Positions 1 through 9,422 are shown, counted from the first letter of the stretch. The stretch is 17,835 nucleotides of DNA from an uncultured Flavobacteriales bacterium (GCA_937925525.1 CALALS010000268.1:1-17835); one strand, 5' to 3'. Numbers and translations: made by a program. The notes: a model not told the origin generated them from the sequence alone.

Positions 1-721
1 CTATGTTTTTCGAAACAAAAAATAGTTTTAAAACTAAAAAAGCGATTAAAAGAAATATGAAACTAAGTGGAACACCAAAAGCCATCCATTGCGTAAAAGT
101 AATCGGTTCAAAATCTTGTAAATGTCTGCTGTAAAAATCCATAAATACCATGTTTGGAGCGGTTCCAATCATAGTGGCGGTTCCGCCAATGGAAGAGGCA
201 AAAGCAATTCCCAATAAATATGCTTTAACAAGAGAGTCATCAGCTTTAGTATCGTTTTCCTGAATTTTTTGAATAACCGCTAAAACAGCCGGAAACAACA
301 TTAACACTGTTGCCGTATTTAATATCCACATCGATAAAAAATAACTGACAAACATAAATCCAAATAATAATCGGCTAGGGGAGTTGCCTATTTTGAGAAT
401 AAGAAAAAGGGCAATACGTTTATGTAAATTCCATTTCTCCAGGGCGAAAGACATTAAGAATCCGCCAATAAATAAAAAAATAACCTGACTCATATAGAGC
501 GGAGCAGTTTCTGAAATGCCCATAATTCCAAAGAATGGAAATAGAATTACCGGGAGTAGTGCTGTAAAATAAAGAGAAATAGATTCAGTAATCCACCAGT
601 AAGCCATTAGTATTGCAATTCCTCCGGTGGCTGCTAAAATAAAAGAGTGGTATTCTTGCAAAAGCAAAAATGAGACTACTCCCAATAAAGGACCTGTAAT
701 TATTTTTAATGCTTTTACCAC
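1..721 (-). CDS. DASS/SLC13-family sodium:anion symporter, N-terminal part
   Basis: An open frame runs from a GTG at 719-721 off the left edge and gives about 240 residues. No ATG lies in frame between the upstream in-frame stop and this GTG, so GTG is the likely start. The protein is strongly hydrophobic with several membrane helices. Near residue 180 it has SIGGTATMIGTAPN, the substrate and sodium loop typical of the divalent-anion:Na+ symporter family (dicarboxylate, sulfate or phosphate importers). The second half, with the matching C-terminal loop, is missing because the window ends. It starts about 30 nt after the nuclease gene on the same strand, so it is probably the last gene of the pruA-nuclease-transporter unit. 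A dicarboxylate substrate would fit the glutamate-forming neighbour, but the sequence does not settle the substrate. Confidence 0.85.
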   Translation of the reverse strand, partial: MVKALKIITGPLLGVVSFLLLQEYHSFILAATGGIAILMAYWWITESISLYFTALLPVILFPFFGIMGISETAPLYMSQVIFLFIGGFLMSFALEKWNLHKRIALFLILKIGNSPSRLLFGFMFVSYFLSMWILNTATVLMLFPAVLAVIQKIQENDTKADDSLVKAYLLGIAFASSIGGTATMIGTAPNMVFMDFYSRHLQDFEPITFTQWMAFGVPLSFIFLLIAFLVLKLFFVSKNI

Positions 722-751
722 TAAATGAAATCTTTAGGCTAAGATAGTTTT

Positions 752-2152
752 TTAAGCAAAATACTCTGAATGAATGGCCGGAATAAAAATATTATTGAAG
801 CCATTTTCTTTTAAAGTGTCTTTAAAAGTTTCTTGTGCATCTTTATCTCCGTGAACTAAAAATACTTTTTCAACTTTACCGGCATCTATGAATTTCAGGT
901 ATTTGATAATTTCATTGTAATCTCCATGAGCACTGTAGGAATCAATAACCTTAACGTCTGCATTTACTTTATAATCATCTCCAAATATTTTTACTTCATC
1001 ATCACCGTTTCTTAGTTTTCCTGCCAATGATAGTGGTTCTGCATAGCCTACAATTAAAATAGTGTTTTCCGGTTTGGTAATGTTATGCATAATATGATGC
1101 TTTACCCTTCCTGCTTCTGCCATACCAGATGCAGAAATGATGATGCAAGGCTCTTTGCTAAAGTTTAAAAGCTGTGAATCCTTTTTATTGTTGATGTATA
1201 TTAAATCTTCAAAACCGAAAGGGTCTTTTCGCTCTTTCATTAAATCTTTAACTTTTTGATTTAAAAGATTGGAGAATTTTTTGGTGATGTTAGTAGCATT
1301 AACAGACAGTGGACTATCAACATAAATTTTCACATCAGGCAATAGCCCTTTTAAGTCAAGCTTATTCAGAGTAAATACAATTTCTTGTGTTCTGCCCAAG
1401 CTAAATGAAGGGATTATTAATTTTCCCTTTTTGTTTTTACATGTTTCAATTACAGCTTCAAGCAATTCTTTTTCGGCATCAATAATATCTGTGTGAAGTC
1501 TGTTTCCGTAAGTAGATTCACAAATTAAAATATCCGGTTGAGGAAATGGCTCAGGATCCTGTAAAAGAATAGTATCAAACCTTCCCACATCTCCTGTAAA
1601 ACAAATATTTCTTCTTTGATTTCCGTCTGTAAGCCTTATGTTTACTGTGGCACTTCCTAAAATGTGTCCATTATTAGTAAAAGTGGCATGTACAAAGTCA
1701 TCAACCTTTACTTCTTCATTGTACGGAACCGGAACAAAATGATTTAAACATTCTACTACATCGTTAATGTCATATATAGGTTTTAAGAGGTCTCTGCCTT
1801 GTTTTTTTCTTTTCTTATTGTAAAATGTAATATCACTTTGCTGAATGTATGCACTATCTGCCAACATTATTTTACATAATTCATAAGTAGCCTGTGTACA
1901 ATAAATTTTACCCTCAAATCCTTCTTTCACTAAGCTAGGCAATAAACCTGAATGGTCGATATGGGCATGGGAGAGCAGAACAAAATCAATTGTTCTTGGG
2001 TCAAAGCCAAAATGTCGGTTAAGCTCAGGAGTGTTTTTTCCTAAACCTTGAAACATACCACAATCTAGAAGAAAAGACTTGCCATTTTCCAAGGCAATTT
2101 TGTGCTTGCTTCCGGTTACGGTTTGAGCGGCTCCATGAAAGGATATTTTCAT
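752..2152 (-). CDS. MBL-fold / beta-CASP metallo-nuclease (RNA-processing type)
   Basis: This 466-residue protein has the full metallo-beta-lactamase plus beta-CASP set. HAHIDH (62-67) binds the two metals, GHILGSA carries H163, FTGDVG carries D188, ESTYGNR follows at 212-218, SASGMAEAGR lies in the beta-CASP part (340-349), and YSAHGD (H409) and VHGD (H434) complete the site. The order and the 466-residue length match the bacterial and archaeal CPSF73/Ysh1-like exonuclease family, which cuts RNA in the cytoplasm. No KH domain is present. The ATG at 2152 starts directly at the first beta strand, so the start is secure. It lies 14 nt after the aldehyde dehydrogenase gene and is probably co-transcribed with it. 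The RNA target is unknown. Confidence 0.9.
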   Translation of the reverse strand: MKISFHGAAQTVTGSKHKIALENGKSFLLDCGMFQGLGKNTPELNRHFGFDPRTIDFVLLSHAHIDHSGLLPSLVKEGFEGKIYCTQATYELCKIMLADSAYIQQSDITFYNKKRKKQGRDLLKPIYDINDVVECLNHFVPVPYNEEVKVDDFVHATFTNNGHILGSATVNIRLTDGNQRRNICFTGDVGRFDTILLQDPEPFPQPDILICESTYGNRLHTDIIDAEKELLEAVIETCKNKKGKLIIPSFSLGRTQEIVFTLNKLDLKGLLPDVKIYVDSPLSVNATNITKKFSNLLNQKVKDLMKERKDPFGFEDLIYINNKKDSQLLNFSKEPCIIISASGMAEAGRVKHHIMHNITKPENTILIVGYAEPLSLAGKLRNGDDEVKIFGDDYKVNADVKVIDSYSAHGDYNEIIKYLKFIDAGKVEKVFLVHGDKDAQETFKDTLKENGFNNIFIPAIHSEYFA

Positions 2153-2166
2153 CTAATTGATTTTGA

Positions 2167-3795
2167 TTATCCTAAAAATGGATATCTATAATCTTTAGCA
2201 GGAACAAAAGTTTCTTTAATAGTTCTTGCCGAAACCCATCTTAATAAATTAAGATAAGAACCAGCTTTGTCATTAGTACCTGAACCTCTAGCTCCACCAA
2301 ATGGTTGCTGACCCACAACTGCACCGGTTGGTTTGTCATTTATATAGAAGTTTCCGGCTGCGTTTTCCAGTTTCTTACAAGCTAACTCAATAGCGTATCT
2401 GTCTGTAGAAATAATAGCGCCTGTTAAAGCATATTCAGAAGTCTCATCTACTAAATCAAGCGTTTCTTCGTATTTGTTTTCATCGTAAACATAAATAGTA
2501 ATCACCGGTCCAAATATTTCTTCACACATGGTTCTGAATTTTGGATTACTGGTAACTACTACCGTAGGCTCAATAAAATATCCTTTTGATTTGTCATAAT
2601 TTCCGCCTGCAATAATTTCTGCGTCACTTTGTTGTTTAATGTAGTCAATATAACCTGCAATTTTGTCAAAAGCTCTCTCATCAATTACGGCATTAATAAA
2701 ATTGCTAGTATCATCAGGGCTTCCCATTTTAAAAGATTGAACATCTTTTACTACTTGCTTTTTCACATCCTCCCAAATGTTTGAAGGAATATAAGCTCTG
2801 GAAGCAGCTGAACATTTTTGTCCTTGAAACTCAAAAGCACCTCTTGTAATAGCTGTTGCAACTTCTGAAGCAACTGCTGATTTATGAGCTACAATAAAAT
2901 CTTTTCCACCTGTTTCTCCTACAATTCTTGGATAGCTTCTGTACTTTTCAATGTTATTTCCAATTTCTTTCCACAGATGTCGAAAAACTCCTGTTGAACC
3001 TGTAAAATGTAATCCTGCAAAATCTTTGTGTTTGAATATTACGTCACCTGCATCAGGTCCGTCAACAGTAATCATATTAATTACTCCATCAGGCAAACCG
3101 GCTGCTTTGAATAAATCCATAATTACTTTTGCGGAGTAAACTTGACTATCGGCAGGTTTCCAAACGCATACATTTCCCATTAAAGCTGCTGAAGCAGGAA
3201 GATTTGCGGCAATAGAAGTAAAATTAAAAGGCGTTACACAAAATACAAATCCTTCAAGAGGTCTGTATTCAAGTCTGTTCCACATTCCCGGATTTGACTC
3301 GGGTTGCTCTTCATAAATCTGTTGCATATAGGCAACATTAAATTTAAAGAAATCAATTAGCTCACAAGCAGCATCAATTTCTGCCTGAAAAACATTTTTG
3401 GATTGAGCCAACATGGTTGAAGCGTTTATTTTATCTCGAAAAGGGCCGGCTAATAAATCTGCGGCCTTTAAGAACACTGCTGCTCTTTGATGCCATGATA
3501 ATGCTGCCCATTCTTTTCTTGCTTCTAATGCTGCGTTTATAGCTTTTTCAACATGGCTTTTATCTCCATAGTTAAAATGACCTAAAATGTATTTATGATC
3601 ATGAGGAGGAGACATTGGTTTTTTATTTTCAGTTCTTATTTCTTCACTTCCGATATACATAGGCACATCTATCGGCTGTTGGTTATACATTTCTTTGTAA
3701 GTAGCTAATAGACTCTCTCTTTCAGGGCTGCCTTTTGCATAAGATTTTACTTCTTCATTTGATGGAAAAGGTACTTGAAAAACTCCGTTTGACAT
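2167..3795 (-). CDS. pruA: L-glutamate gamma-semialdehyde dehydrogenase (1-pyrroline-5-carboxylate dehydrogenase)
   Basis: This 542-residue aldehyde dehydrogenase oxidises glutamate gamma-semialdehyde to glutamate with NAD+, the second step of proline breakdown. TPFNF (N191) holds the oxyanion asparagine, VGETGGKDF (E294) the general base and FQGQKCSAASR the catalytic C328. FTGSTGV (264-270) is part of the cofactor site, and EEIFGPV lies in the C-terminal half as usual. The length is that of the Bacteroidota single-domain enzyme; there is no proline dehydrogenase domain of the fused PutA kind. The gene opens the minus-strand operon, and its ATG is 43 nt from the divergent plus-strand operon. 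A 15-bp palindrome lies in that gap. No proline dehydrogenase gene is visible in the window. Confidence 0.95.
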   Translation of the reverse strand: MSNGVFQVPFPSNEEVKSYAKGSPERESLLATYKEMYNQQPIDVPMYIGSEEIRTENKKPMSPPHDHKYILGHFNYGDKSHVEKAINAALEARKEWAALSWHQRAAVFLKAADLLAGPFRDKINASTMLAQSKNVFQAEIDAACELIDFFKFNVAYMQQIYEEQPESNPGMWNRLEYRPLEGFVFCVTPFNFTSIAANLPASAALMGNVCVWKPADSQVYSAKVIMDLFKAAGLPDGVINMITVDGPDAGDVIFKHKDFAGLHFTGSTGVFRHLWKEIGNNIEKYRSYPRIVGETGGKDFIVAHKSAVASEVATAITRGAFEFQGQKCSAASRAYIPSNIWEDVKKQVVKDVQSFKMGSPDDTSNFINAVIDERAFDKIAGYIDYIKQQSDAEIIAGGNYDKSKGYFIEPTVVVTSNPKFRTMCEEIFGPVITIYVYDENKYEETLDLVDETSEYALTGAIISTDRYAIELACKKLENAAGNFYINDKPTGAVVGQQPFGGARGSGTNDKAGSYLNLLRWVSARTIKETFVPAKDYRYPFLG

Positions 3796-3817
3796 TTTAT
3801 TTATATTAAAGAATTAA

Positions 3818-3832
3818 TAACTTGCGAAGTTA
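3818..3832. promoter_or_regulatory. Palindrome in the 43-bp divergent promoter gap
   Basis: TAACTT-GCG-AAGTTA is a perfect inverted repeat midway between the divergent starts at 3795 and 3839. Read on the minus strand, TAACTTCG resembles the Bacteroidota -7 element TAnnTTTG with one mismatch; the plus reading is weaker. It may be an operator, two back-to-back weak -7 elements, or both. No -33 TTG is well placed. Confidence 0.3.
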
Positions 3833-3838
3833 AAATAA

Positions 3839-6037
3839 ATGGGCAATATCCCTATGAATAAAAAATACATTCTTTTAATCCTTTTTTGTTTCACTAAAAT
3901 CATATTTAGTCAAAATATAGATAGCTTAAAACAGCAGCTTGAAGTGTTGCCTGATGGAGAGGAAAAAGTTAAAACTATTGATAAGTTAATCACATATTAT
4001 CATTTACTTGATATAGAGGAGGTGATAGATTATGGAACCAAAGGAATTAAGCTTAGTCAAGAGCTTAATTTTACTAAAGCAGAAGCGAGTTTAAATGTAA
4101 ACATTGGAAATGCTCTAATGTATAATGACCAACAGCAGAAGGCAAAACCTTATTATGAAAGAGCAATTTATTTATCAAATATTTCCGGAAATAAAGAGAC
4201 GCTTGCTAAAGCATATAACAATATTGGAATTGTTTATGATGAAGAGGGTAAAGCAGATAAGGCATTGCAGTTTTATCAAAGGAGTTATAAGTTAAAAATG
4301 GAGCTGGGACAAAATCAGTCTGCTAAATCCACAATAATGAATATTGGAGGAATTTATTTTTTTAAAGGCTATTATCATAAAGCTTTAAAAAGCTTTTTAG
4401 AGTCTGAAAAAATAAGCACTGAAATTAAGGATACGCTTGGAATGGCTCACAGTGCGATGAATGTATATGTTGTTTATCAAAAGCTAGAACGTTACGAAGA
4501 AGCTATTAAAAAAGTGCGAACTGCAATTAATTATTTAATAGCTGTTAAACAGGAAAAATTTCTCTCTGAAGTTTATCAAAAGATTTCAATGTCAAAAATA
4601 TCGTTAGGAGAGTTAGATAGTGCAGAGTATTATTTAAAAAAGGGACTACAAATAGCTGAAATTGCAAATGATTCGTCTGGACTTTCCATGGTTTATAACT
4701 CAATGGCCAGCCTTTATATTCAAAAAAGGGAATATAAAGAGGGTTTATTCTGGGCAGAAAAAACCAGAGAAATTAGAGAGGCAAGACAGGATGTGTTAAA
4801 TTATCCTACCATGTATGGGGTTTTTGCTGAAATATACTATGGCATGAATGATTTAGAAAAGGCTGAAGAATATATAAATAAGGCTATCGAATCTTCAAAA
4901 AATATATATAGAAACGAAGCTCTTATTGAAATATATCAAAGTGCATCTGCAATATATGAAGAAAAGAAAGATTATAAAAAGGCCTTAGAGTATTTCGTTT
5001 TATATGATGAGTTAGAAGACAGTATCCAGGGAACAGGGATGTTAAAAAGAGTGAATGAATTGGAACTTCAAAATGAAAGAGAACGACAACATGTAATTGT
5101 TAACTTACTTGAGAAAGAAAAGCAACTTAAAGAAATGCAATTGAAGAAAAATCAATATACAATTTGGTCAGTTTCTGCCGGATTGTTTGTCGTTCTATTT
5201 TTCTTGTTTATTGTGTTTAGAAATTATAAACAAAAGCAAAAAGCCAATATTGAAATTTCTAACCAAAAAAATATTATTGAAGAGAAGAATAAAGATATTA
5301 CTGATAGTATTAATTATGCTTCTAGAATTCAAAGCACTATTTTACCTGACTCAAAAATATTTACTACTTATTTTTCTGACAGCTTTGTTTTTTATCGACC
5401 AAAAGATATTGTAAGCGGTGATTTTTATTTTGCAGAAGAAAAAGATGATAAAGTTTATTTTGCGGTTGTTGATTGCACAGGTCATGGAGTACCGGGAGCT
5501 TTAGTTTCTGTTTTTGGTTACAATGGTTTACGTAGATGCATCAACGAATATAACCTATCTAAACCTGCTGATATTCTGGATAAACTTTCATCTATTGTTG
5601 AAGAATCTTTTAAAACTGAAGGAAAGGAAGTAGCAGATGGTATGGATTTAGCATTGTGTGTTTATGATAAGAAAACTAAACTAGTAGAATATGCAGGAGC
5701 CAATAACCCTTTATGGGTGCATCAAAATGAAGACATTGTTCAAATAAAGGGAGACAAACAACCTGTAGGTCATTATCATAATAGAAAGCCGTTTACAAAC
5801 CATGTAATTAATCTTAATGCCGGAGATAGTTTGTATTTGTTTAGTGATGGTTTCGCAGATCAGTTTGGAGGAGAAAAAGGAAAGAAATTTAAATATTCTC
5901 AGTTTAGACAAATGGTTTTAGACAATGTTTCTAAACCTATGTCAGAACAAAAGATAATCATTGGGCAAGCTTTTGAAAAATGGAAAGGAAATCTTGAGCA
6001 AGTTGACGATATTTGCATACTTGGAATTAGAATTTAA
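3839..6037 (+). CDS. TPR-sensor, membrane-anchored SpoIIE-type PP2C phosphatase
   Basis: The open frame has 732 codons. The second ATG at 3854 is the better start, because it begins a normal signal peptide (MNKKYILLILFCF...). A row of TPR helices spans about residues 60-395, followed by a charged coiled coil (400-438), one membrane helix (441-460), a short linker coiled coil ending in SINYASRIQ, and a SpoIIE/PP2C domain (about 500-732). Metal-site residues are in place: GDFYF (D528), DCTGHG (D545), DGMD (D600, D603), FSDG (D670) and DDICILG (D723, D724). Secretion plus one helix would put the TPRs outside the inner membrane and the Ser/Thr phosphatase in the cytoplasm. This is a signalling architecture typical of Bacteroidota. 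The likely target would be a phosphorylated regulator such as an anti-anti-sigma protein, but none is nearby. The stop overlaps the next start by one base. Confidence 0.88.
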   Translation: MGNIPMNKKYILLILFCFTKIIFSQNIDSLKQQLEVLPDGEEKVKTIDKLITYYHLLDIEEVIDYGTKGIKLSQELNFTKAEASLNVNIGNALMYNDQQQKAKPYYERAIYLSNISGNKETLAKAYNNIGIVYDEEGKADKALQFYQRSYKLKMELGQNQSAKSTIMNIGGIYFFKGYYHKALKSFLESEKISTEIKDTLGMAHSAMNVYVVYQKLERYEEAIKKVRTAINYLIAVKQEKFLSEVYQKISMSKISLGELDSAEYYLKKGLQIAEIANDSSGLSMVYNSMASLYIQKREYKEGLFWAEKTREIREARQDVLNYPTMYGVFAEIYYGMNDLEKAEEYINKAIESSKNIYRNEALIEIYQSASAIYEEKKDYKKALEYFVLYDELEDSIQGTGMLKRVNELELQNERERQHVIVNLLEKEKQLKEMQLKKNQYTIWSVSAGLFVVLFFLFIVFRNYKQKQKANIEISNQKNIIEEKNKDITDSINYASRIQSTILPDSKIFTTYFSDSFVFYRPKDIVSGDFYFAEEKDDKVYFAVVDCTGHGVPGALVSVFGYNGLRRCINEYNLSKPADILDKLSSIVEESFKTEGKEVADGMDLALCVYDKKTKLVEYAGANNPLWVHQNEDIVQIKGDKQPVGHYHNRKPFTNHVINLNAGDSLYLFSDGFADQFGGEKGKKFKYSQFRQMVLDNVSKPMSEQKIIIGQAFEKWKGNLEQVDDICILGIRI

Positions 6038-7782
6038 TGAAAGCTTCAGAAGGGATAGAAGATAGACTTATAGAGCTTGAAAAGCTTTTGGCTAAAAAAC
6101 CTGAAGAAGCTTTTGAGATAGCTAATTCAATGCTGTCAAATGAATCAGTATTAAACGACATTCAGTTTACTTCCAAAATTAAAGAAATACTATCTAGATG
6201 TTTTTTAAAGTTAAATAGCAATGAAAGAGCATTGAATTATGCTTTGGAAGCTTTGGATTACTTTGAAGCAAACAATGACTATGCAAATGCTGCACTTTGT
6301 TTGAATACTATTGGAGGGGTTTATAATTTTATTGGCGACCATGAAAAGCGATTAAAATGTAATTTAAAATGCCTTAAGTACAGAAAAAAAGGCGGTGATG
6401 AATTGGGAGAGTTGGGTACACTCAATAACATAGGAGACACTTACATTCAGCTGGGTAATTATGAAAAGGCGCTAGAGTATTTTAATCTTTGTTTAGATAT
6501 TCCATACCTTGATTTACACACCAAAACGATTGTAAAAAATAATATAGGTGAAACCTATTTTTTTAAGGGAGAATTAGAAAAAGCAATTCCATTTTTTGAA
6601 GAAGCTATATTGTTATCTAAACAAAGTGATTATAAAATTATAGATGCGGTAGCAAACGTCTTTTTAGCCAAAATATTCATTCAAAAAACTGAACTTGACC
6701 ATGCGCTTAAAAAACTAGAAGATGCTTTAGTTATTGTTTTAGAAGTAAAATATTCAACTGAAGAACTAGAGATATACAAACTTTTTACTTCTATCTATCA
6801 TCAAAAGGGAGATGTTGAGTTAGCGTATCAATTTCAATCAAAATTTGTTAAGCTGAAAGAGAAGTTAGACAAAGAAAATAATTTACGCCTAATTCATGAC
6901 CTGCAGTTTTCTTATCACGTTGACCAATTAGAAAAGGAAACTCAAAAACAAAAAGAACAAAACAGACAACTAAGAAGCGCTTACCAAAAAATATCTCAGC
7001 AAAACAGCTTAATCGAAGAGAAAAATAAATCTATCACAGACAGCATTAATTATGCGAAAAGAATTCAAACTGCTCTTTTGCCTTCATCAGATGAAATAAA
7101 AAACCATTTTTCTGAAAGCTTTGTGTTGAATCAACCTAGGGACATTGTAAGCGGTGATTTTTATTGGGTTTCAGATTTACCTAAACATATTATTATTGCT
7201 GTGGCAGATTGCACAGGACATGGAGTGCCGGGTGCATTAATGAGTATGATAGGGATAAATATTCTTAATCAATTAGTGAATGACCAGAATGTTACAAAAC
7301 CATCACAAGCTTTAGAATTATTAGATAAGAAAATATATTCTTCATTGAATAAAAGTTCTTCTGATTTTTATTATTCTGACGGAATGGATATAGCTATCTG
7401 TGCAATCAGTAAAGAAGACTTTTCTTTTACTTATGCCGGAGCAAACCGCCCTATTTTAATCGTTCGTGATAATCAATTAATTGAATTTAAGCCAACAAAG
7501 TTTGCTATTGGTGGTTTGTATAATCGCGATAAAACCTTTAAAGACAATGCTTCTGAGCTTAAGTCAGGAGACCAAATCTATCTTTTTACTGATGGTTATG
7601 CCGACCAATTTGGTGGTGATAAAGGCAAAAAATTCAAATACAAAAACCTTAAAGAATTGATTTTGAAAAATTCTTCTCAACCAATGAAAGAACAGTTAGC
7701 CATATTGCAACAGACTTTTAAAAATTGGAAAGGAAATTTGGAGCAAATAGACGATGTTTGCATTCTCGGTTTAAAACTTTAA
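6037..7782 (+). CDS. Cytosolic TPR + SpoIIE-type PP2C phosphatase, paralogue of the preceding gene
   Basis: This 581-residue protein starts inside the upstream stop (TAATG), which suggests translational coupling. TPR helices fill about residues 20-275 (for example LNTIGGVYNFIGD and LNNIGDTYIQLGNYEKALEY). A coiled coil follows (280-330), then SINYAKRIQTALLP and a SpoIIE/PP2C domain (about 350-581). All acidic metal ligands are present: GDFYW (D374), DCTGHG (D391), DGMD (D448, D451), FTDG (D519) and DDVCILG (D572, D573). Unlike its neighbour it has no signal peptide or membrane helix, so it should be cytosolic. The two C-terminal halves are very similar, including DQFGG(D/E)KGKKFKY and WKGNLEQ(I/V)DD, so the pair probably arose by tandem duplication of a phosphatase module with divergent sensor parts. 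Substrate unknown. Confidence 0.88.
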   Translation: MKASEGIEDRLIELEKLLAKKPEEAFEIANSMLSNESVLNDIQFTSKIKEILSRCFLKLNSNERALNYALEALDYFEANNDYANAALCLNTIGGVYNFIGDHEKRLKCNLKCLKYRKKGGDELGELGTLNNIGDTYIQLGNYEKALEYFNLCLDIPYLDLHTKTIVKNNIGETYFFKGELEKAIPFFEEAILLSKQSDYKIIDAVANVFLAKIFIQKTELDHALKKLEDALVIVLEVKYSTEELEIYKLFTSIYHQKGDVELAYQFQSKFVKLKEKLDKENNLRLIHDLQFSYHVDQLEKETQKQKEQNRQLRSAYQKISQQNSLIEEKNKSITDSINYAKRIQTALLPSSDEIKNHFSESFVLNQPRDIVSGDFYWVSDLPKHIIIAVADCTGHGVPGALMSMIGINILNQLVNDQNVTKPSQALELLDKKIYSSLNKSSSDFYYSDGMDIAICAISKEDFSFTYAGANRPILIVRDNQLIEFKPTKFAIGGLYNRDKTFKDNASELKSGDQIYLFTDGYADQFGGDKGKKFKYKNLKELILKNSSQPMKEQLAILQQTFKNWKGNLEQIDDVCILGLKL

Positions 7783-7788
7783 AAACAG

Positions 7789-8841
7789 ATGCAGCCTTTT
7801 AAAAATCTAAAAGTAGTAGAACTGGCAGGTGTGCTGGCGGGTCCTTCCGTTGGGATGTTTTTTGCTGAATTGGGTGCTGAGGTAATTAAAGTTGAGAATC
7901 CGAATACAGGAGGTGATGTAACGCGTTCATGGAAACTACCTTCAGAAAATAAAAGTAGTGAGTATTCTGCCTATTTTTCTTCTATAAATGGAGGGAATAA
8001 GCAGTTTAAGTTTATTGACATTAAATCTGATAAAGAGGAGCTGATATTACTACTAAAAGATGCTGATGTTTTTATTACCAACTTTACAAAAGGTAAGGCT
8101 GATAAATTAGGCTTAGGTTATGATTATCTAAAAAGCATCAACCCGAAATTAATTGTAGCCAATATTACAGGCTATGGTGAAGAAAGTGATAAGCCTGCCT
8201 TTGATGTTGTGCTTCAGGCTGAAAGCGGGTACCTTTCCATGACAGGACATCCTGACTCTCCACCGGCAAAATTACCTGTGGCATTTATAGATGTGCTTAC
8301 AGCTCACCAACTAAAAGAAGCAGTTTTAATAGCGCTACTTAAAATAAAAGAAACAGGTGAGGGGAGTTATGTTTCTGTGTCACTTTACGAAACGGCTGTT
8401 AGCTCACTTACCAATCAAGCAACAAATTATTTGGTGGCTAAGCATGTTGCCAAGCCAATAGGTAGCTTGCATCCTAACATAGCACCCTACGGAGAATGCT
8501 ATACAACCAAAGACAGAAAATCTTTTGTGCTGGCAGTAGGCAGCAACAAGCAATTTGCAGCGTTGTGTAATTGCTTGTCAATAAAAATAAGTGAAGACGA
8601 AAGATTTGCTACCAATGTAAACAGAGTTTCAAATAGAAAAGCCTTAGATGAATTGCTTGCTAATGCTATCAATGAGCTAGAAAGCATTTCGCTTTTTCAA
8701 AAGTTTGATGAGTATAACGTTCCTTATGGCGTAATTCATACTATTGATGAAGTGTTTCAGCAGCCATTGGCTAAAGGCTTGGTTAAAACAGATAATAACG
8801 GAATAACTTACGTTACTTCCATTCCTTTTAAAATAAAGTAA
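7789..8841 (+). CDS. CaiB/BaiF class III CoA-transferase family protein
   Basis: This 350-residue protein begins with the family signature: a hydrophobic strand, AGVLAGPSVGMFFAELGAEV and then IKVENP. Class III CoA-transferases form interlocked dimers and move CoA between carboxylates; some members are alpha-methylacyl-CoA racemases. The catalytic aspartate is probably D139 in AFDVVLQAESGYLSMTG, and ITGYGEES precedes it as usual. It is somewhat shorter than the common 380-430 residues, mainly near the C-terminus, but shows no frameshift. It starts 6 nt after the phosphatase stop and overlaps the methyltransferase start by one base, so it is within the operon. Substrates cannot be told from sequence alone. 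Confidence 0.88.
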   Translation: MQPFKNLKVVELAGVLAGPSVGMFFAELGAEVIKVENPNTGGDVTRSWKLPSENKSSEYSAYFSSINGGNKQFKFIDIKSDKEELILLLKDADVFITNFTKGKADKLGLGYDYLKSINPKLIVANITGYGEESDKPAFDVVLQAESGYLSMTGHPDSPPAKLPVAFIDVLTAHQLKEAVLIALLKIKETGEGSYVSVSLYETAVSSLTNQATNYLVAKHVAKPIGSLHPNIAPYGECYTTKDRKSFVLAVGSNKQFAALCNCLSIKISEDERFATNVNRVSNRKALDELLANAINELESISLFQKFDEYNVPYGVIHTIDEVFQQPLAKGLVKTDNNGITYVTSIPFKIK

Positions 8842-9422
8842 TGCAGCTAGATAAAACTTTTTGGGATAGTCGATACCAAAACAATGAAACGGGCTGGGAT
8901 ATTGGCTTTGCCGCCACCCCTTTAGTAGATTATTTTTCTCAATTAAAAGATAAAAGCATTAGCATCCTTATTCCTGGTGCCGGCAATGCTTATGAGGCAG
9001 AATGGCTCCACAAAAACGGATTTATTAACACCCATTTTCTTGATATCTCTTCAGAGGCAGTTGCAAATTTTAAGAAAAGAGTGCCGACATTTGCCATGCA
9101 AAACGTTCATTTAGAGGATTTTTTCAGCCATCAATCACAATATGACTTGATAGTTGAACAAACCTTCTTTTGTGCTTTAAATCCTGGGTTGAGGGAGAGC
9201 TATGTAAATAAAATAGCTGAGCTTTTAAAACCTGGAGGGAAGTTGGTTGGCCTATTATTTGATGACCCATTAAATGATGACCATCCACCTTTTGGAGGCT
9301 GCAAAGAGGAATACGAAAAACTTTTAAATAAACGTTTTGAATTAAAAGTAATGGAAACCGCTAAAAATTCAATAGCTCCCAGACAAGGGCGTGAGTTGTT
9401 TTTTATAGCAATTAAGAAATGA
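8841..9422 (+). CDS. TPMT-family SAM-dependent methyltransferase
   Basis: This 193-residue protein matches the thiopurine S-methyltransferase / thiol methyltransferase family along its whole length. FWDSRYQNNETGWD is at 7-20, the SAM-binding loop LIPGAGNAYEAEWL at 43-56, FLDIS (motif II acid D68) at 66-70, IVEQTFFCALNP at 104-115 and LKPGGKLVG at 129-137. Enzymes of this family methylate small S, Se or halide substrates in the cytoplasm, so it may detoxify thiols or similar compounds. The start overlaps the CoA-transferase stop (TAATG), and its TGA overlaps the next ATG, so translation is probably coupled on both sides. The true substrate is not evident. Confidence 0.88.
   Translation: MQLDKTFWDSRYQNNETGWDIGFAATPLVDYFSQLKDKSISILIPGAGNAYEAEWLHKNGFINTHFLDISSEAVANFKKRVPTFAMQNVHLEDFFSHQSQYDLIVEQTFFCALNPGLRESYVNKIAELLKPGGKLVGLLFDDPLNDDHPPFGGCKEEYEKLLNKRFELKVMETAKNSIAPRQGRELFFIAIKK

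Noticed and set aside
2951..3139. Plus-strand open frame inside pruA
   Set aside because: It is antisense to a well-supported enzyme, with no recognisable protein and no promoter.
3839..3853. First ATG of the transmembrane phosphatase gene
   Set aside because: It adds MGNIP before an otherwise standard signal peptide. The ATG at 3854 is the better start, although both remain possible.
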